Below, in pieces: positions 63,296 through 64,000 of a DNA stretch of 64,000 nt. The position numbers and the translations under genes are program-made. Position 1 is the first letter of the stretch. Every line of letters begins with the position of its first letter. The stretch covers positions 248,001-312,000 of the forward strand of contig CAVTQY010000001.1 of assembly GCA_963736975.1 (NCBI GenBank). Direction: 5' to 3'. The notes under the pieces were generated by a model. That model was not told the DNA's origin, did not search any database, and was given only the letters and a program-made list of their open reading frames with translations. The DNA is from CAVTQY01 sp963736975. GTDB lineage: Bacteria; Pseudomonadota; Alphaproteobacteria; Acetobacterales; Acetobacteraceae.

Positions 63296-64000
63296 CGGTG
63301 CGCCGCCAACTCCGCTGCAAGTTCGATCGCGGCGATCAAGCTGGAAGGATCGGCGGCGCCTTTGCCTGCAATATCGAAGGCGGTGCCATGATCAGGTGAG
63401 GTGCGGACGATCGGAAGCCCCAGGGTCACGTTCACGCCGTGGCTCATGTCCAGTGTCTTGAGCGGGATCAGCCCCTGGTCATGATACATACAGATCGCCA
63501 CGTCATAGCGTGTTCGGGCCGCGGCGGTGAACATCGTATCTGGCGGCCAGGGGCCGGAGACATCCTCGCCGTCCGCGCGCAGCGCAGCGATTGCCGGGCC
63601 AATGATCGTGGTCTCCTCCTCGCCCAACGCACCTTGCTCGCCGGCATGCGGATTGAGCCCGGCAACGGCTAAGCGCGGATGCGGGATCCCGAAATGCCGG
63701 CGCAGCGCGTCCGAGGTGGTGCGCGCCGCGGCCAGGATCAGGGGTGTGGTCAACATCGCAAGTGAGTTGCGCAGGCTGGCATGCACCGTGACAGGCACTA
63801 CGCGGAGCTGAGGGCTCGCCAGCATCATGACCTGACGGCCGGTTGCGCCGGTCAGCGCGGCGAGGAATTCGGTGTGGCCCGGATAGGCAAAGCCGGCGTG
63901 ATACAGCGCCGCCTTGTTGATCGGATTGGTCACCACGCCGCTGACCCCGCCATCGCGCGCCAATTTCGTGGCACGCTTGATGGAGGCAATCACGGCCGGC
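63292..64000 (-). CDS. pdxA: 4-hydroxythreonine-4-phosphate dehydrogenase (3' part)
   Basis: The C-terminal two thirds or so; the gene enters from beyond the window end. 'VSGVVTNPINKAALYHAGFA', 'YPGHTEFLAALTG', 'LAVAGLNPHAGEQGALGEEE' and 'ISYHDQGLIPLKTL'-like 'CMYHDQGLIPLKTLDMSHGV' are PdxA signatures, including His residues that bind the metal. It is an enzyme of pyridoxal phosphate synthesis. In alphaproteobacteria pdxA usually follows surA and precedes ksgA, but here it is followed by yraN. Confidence 0.93.
   Translation of the reverse strand, partial: PAVIASIKRATKLARDGGVSGVVTNPINKAALYHAGFAYPGHTEFLAALTGATGRQVMMLASPQLRVVPVTVHASLRNSLAMLTTPLILAAARTTSDALRRHFGIPHPRLAVAGLNPHAGEQGALGEEETTIIGPAIAALRADGEDVSGPWPPDTMFTAAARTRYDVAICMYHDQGLIPLKTLDMSHGVNVTLGLPIVRTSPDHGTAFDIAGKGAADPSSLIAAIELAAELAAHR

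Noticed and set aside
1..64000. CRISPR array, rRNA genes, riboswitch, prophage structural genes
   Set aside because: I saw no regular repeat-spacer pattern, no rRNA segment, no recognisable riboswitch core and no phage head or tail genes. The muramidase alone is not evidence of a prophage.

Overview
The window is GC-rich DNA from an alphaproteobacterium. The run pcm-like methyltransferase, tolC, popZ, valS and the run holB, metG, tatD, MBL-fold hydrolase are gene orders I associate with that class. An acetic-acid-bacterium-like (Acetobacteraceae) source is my best guess, but this is inference. Most of the window is ordinary chromosomal housekeeping: ilvD, parE, valS, galE, pbpC, yifB, pdxA. 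Accessory loci are inserted between these.

Layout. 0-7.2 kb: a bacterial alpha-2-macroglobulin overlapped by its usual partner, penicillin-binding protein 1C. 8-13.5 kb: a complete five-gene peptide-type ABC importer. 13.5-15.5 kb: a scrap yard next to tRNA-Cys. It holds the tail of an M81/MlrC peptidase gene, the tail of an unknown gene, a 305-bp element with 14-bp inverted ends, and a decayed IS5-family transposase. 15.7-29.3 kb: pcm, tolC, popZ, valS, galE, a PhyH dioxygenase, a PEP-mutase-like lyase, a Gfo/Idh oxidoreductase, an MBL hydrolase, tatD, metG and holB. 29.4-34.9 kb: a second peptide ABC importer. 34.7-37.5 kb: a low-GC foreign gene lies between two imperfect copies of the same ATPase-tail/acetyltransferase-start junction. 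37.6-42.4 kb: a YXWQ-type protein, ilvD, a small exported protein and parE.

43.3-49.7 kb is the most interesting part. It has two divergent operons. The rightward one encodes a ClyA/HBL-superfamily alpha-pore-forming-toxin-like protein with a long hydrophobic hairpin, preceded by a helical companion with a charged, low-complexity centre. The leftward one encodes a third helical protein, a peptidoglycan muramidase, a three-pass membrane protein, a DUF4239 membrane protein and a small (frameshifted) lipoprotein-like gene. I read it as a candidate multi-component pore-forming toxin system with its own cell-wall-opening enzyme.

50-64 kb: small secreted proteins, a PaaE-type reductase, YjbQ, a DGPF/YciI protein paired with an ECF42-like sigma factor, a multicopper oxidase, a quinol-type nitric oxide reductase divergent from an NnrR/DNR-type Crp/Fnr regulator with a near-perfect palindromic operator between them, a GST, a DsbA-family protein, yifB, a molbindin, a CBS protein, yraN and the 3' part of pdxA.

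There are at least eight single-base frameshifts in otherwise well-conserved genes: metG, holB, the second substrate-binding protein, its permease three times, norB, and a deletion in the foreign gene. Seven of these look like one extra base. Since metG and holB are normally essential, insertion-type sequence error is the likeliest explanation and the genes are probably intact in the cell. Gene boundaries were chosen from frame, overlap and ribosome-site evidence. No database search was possible.
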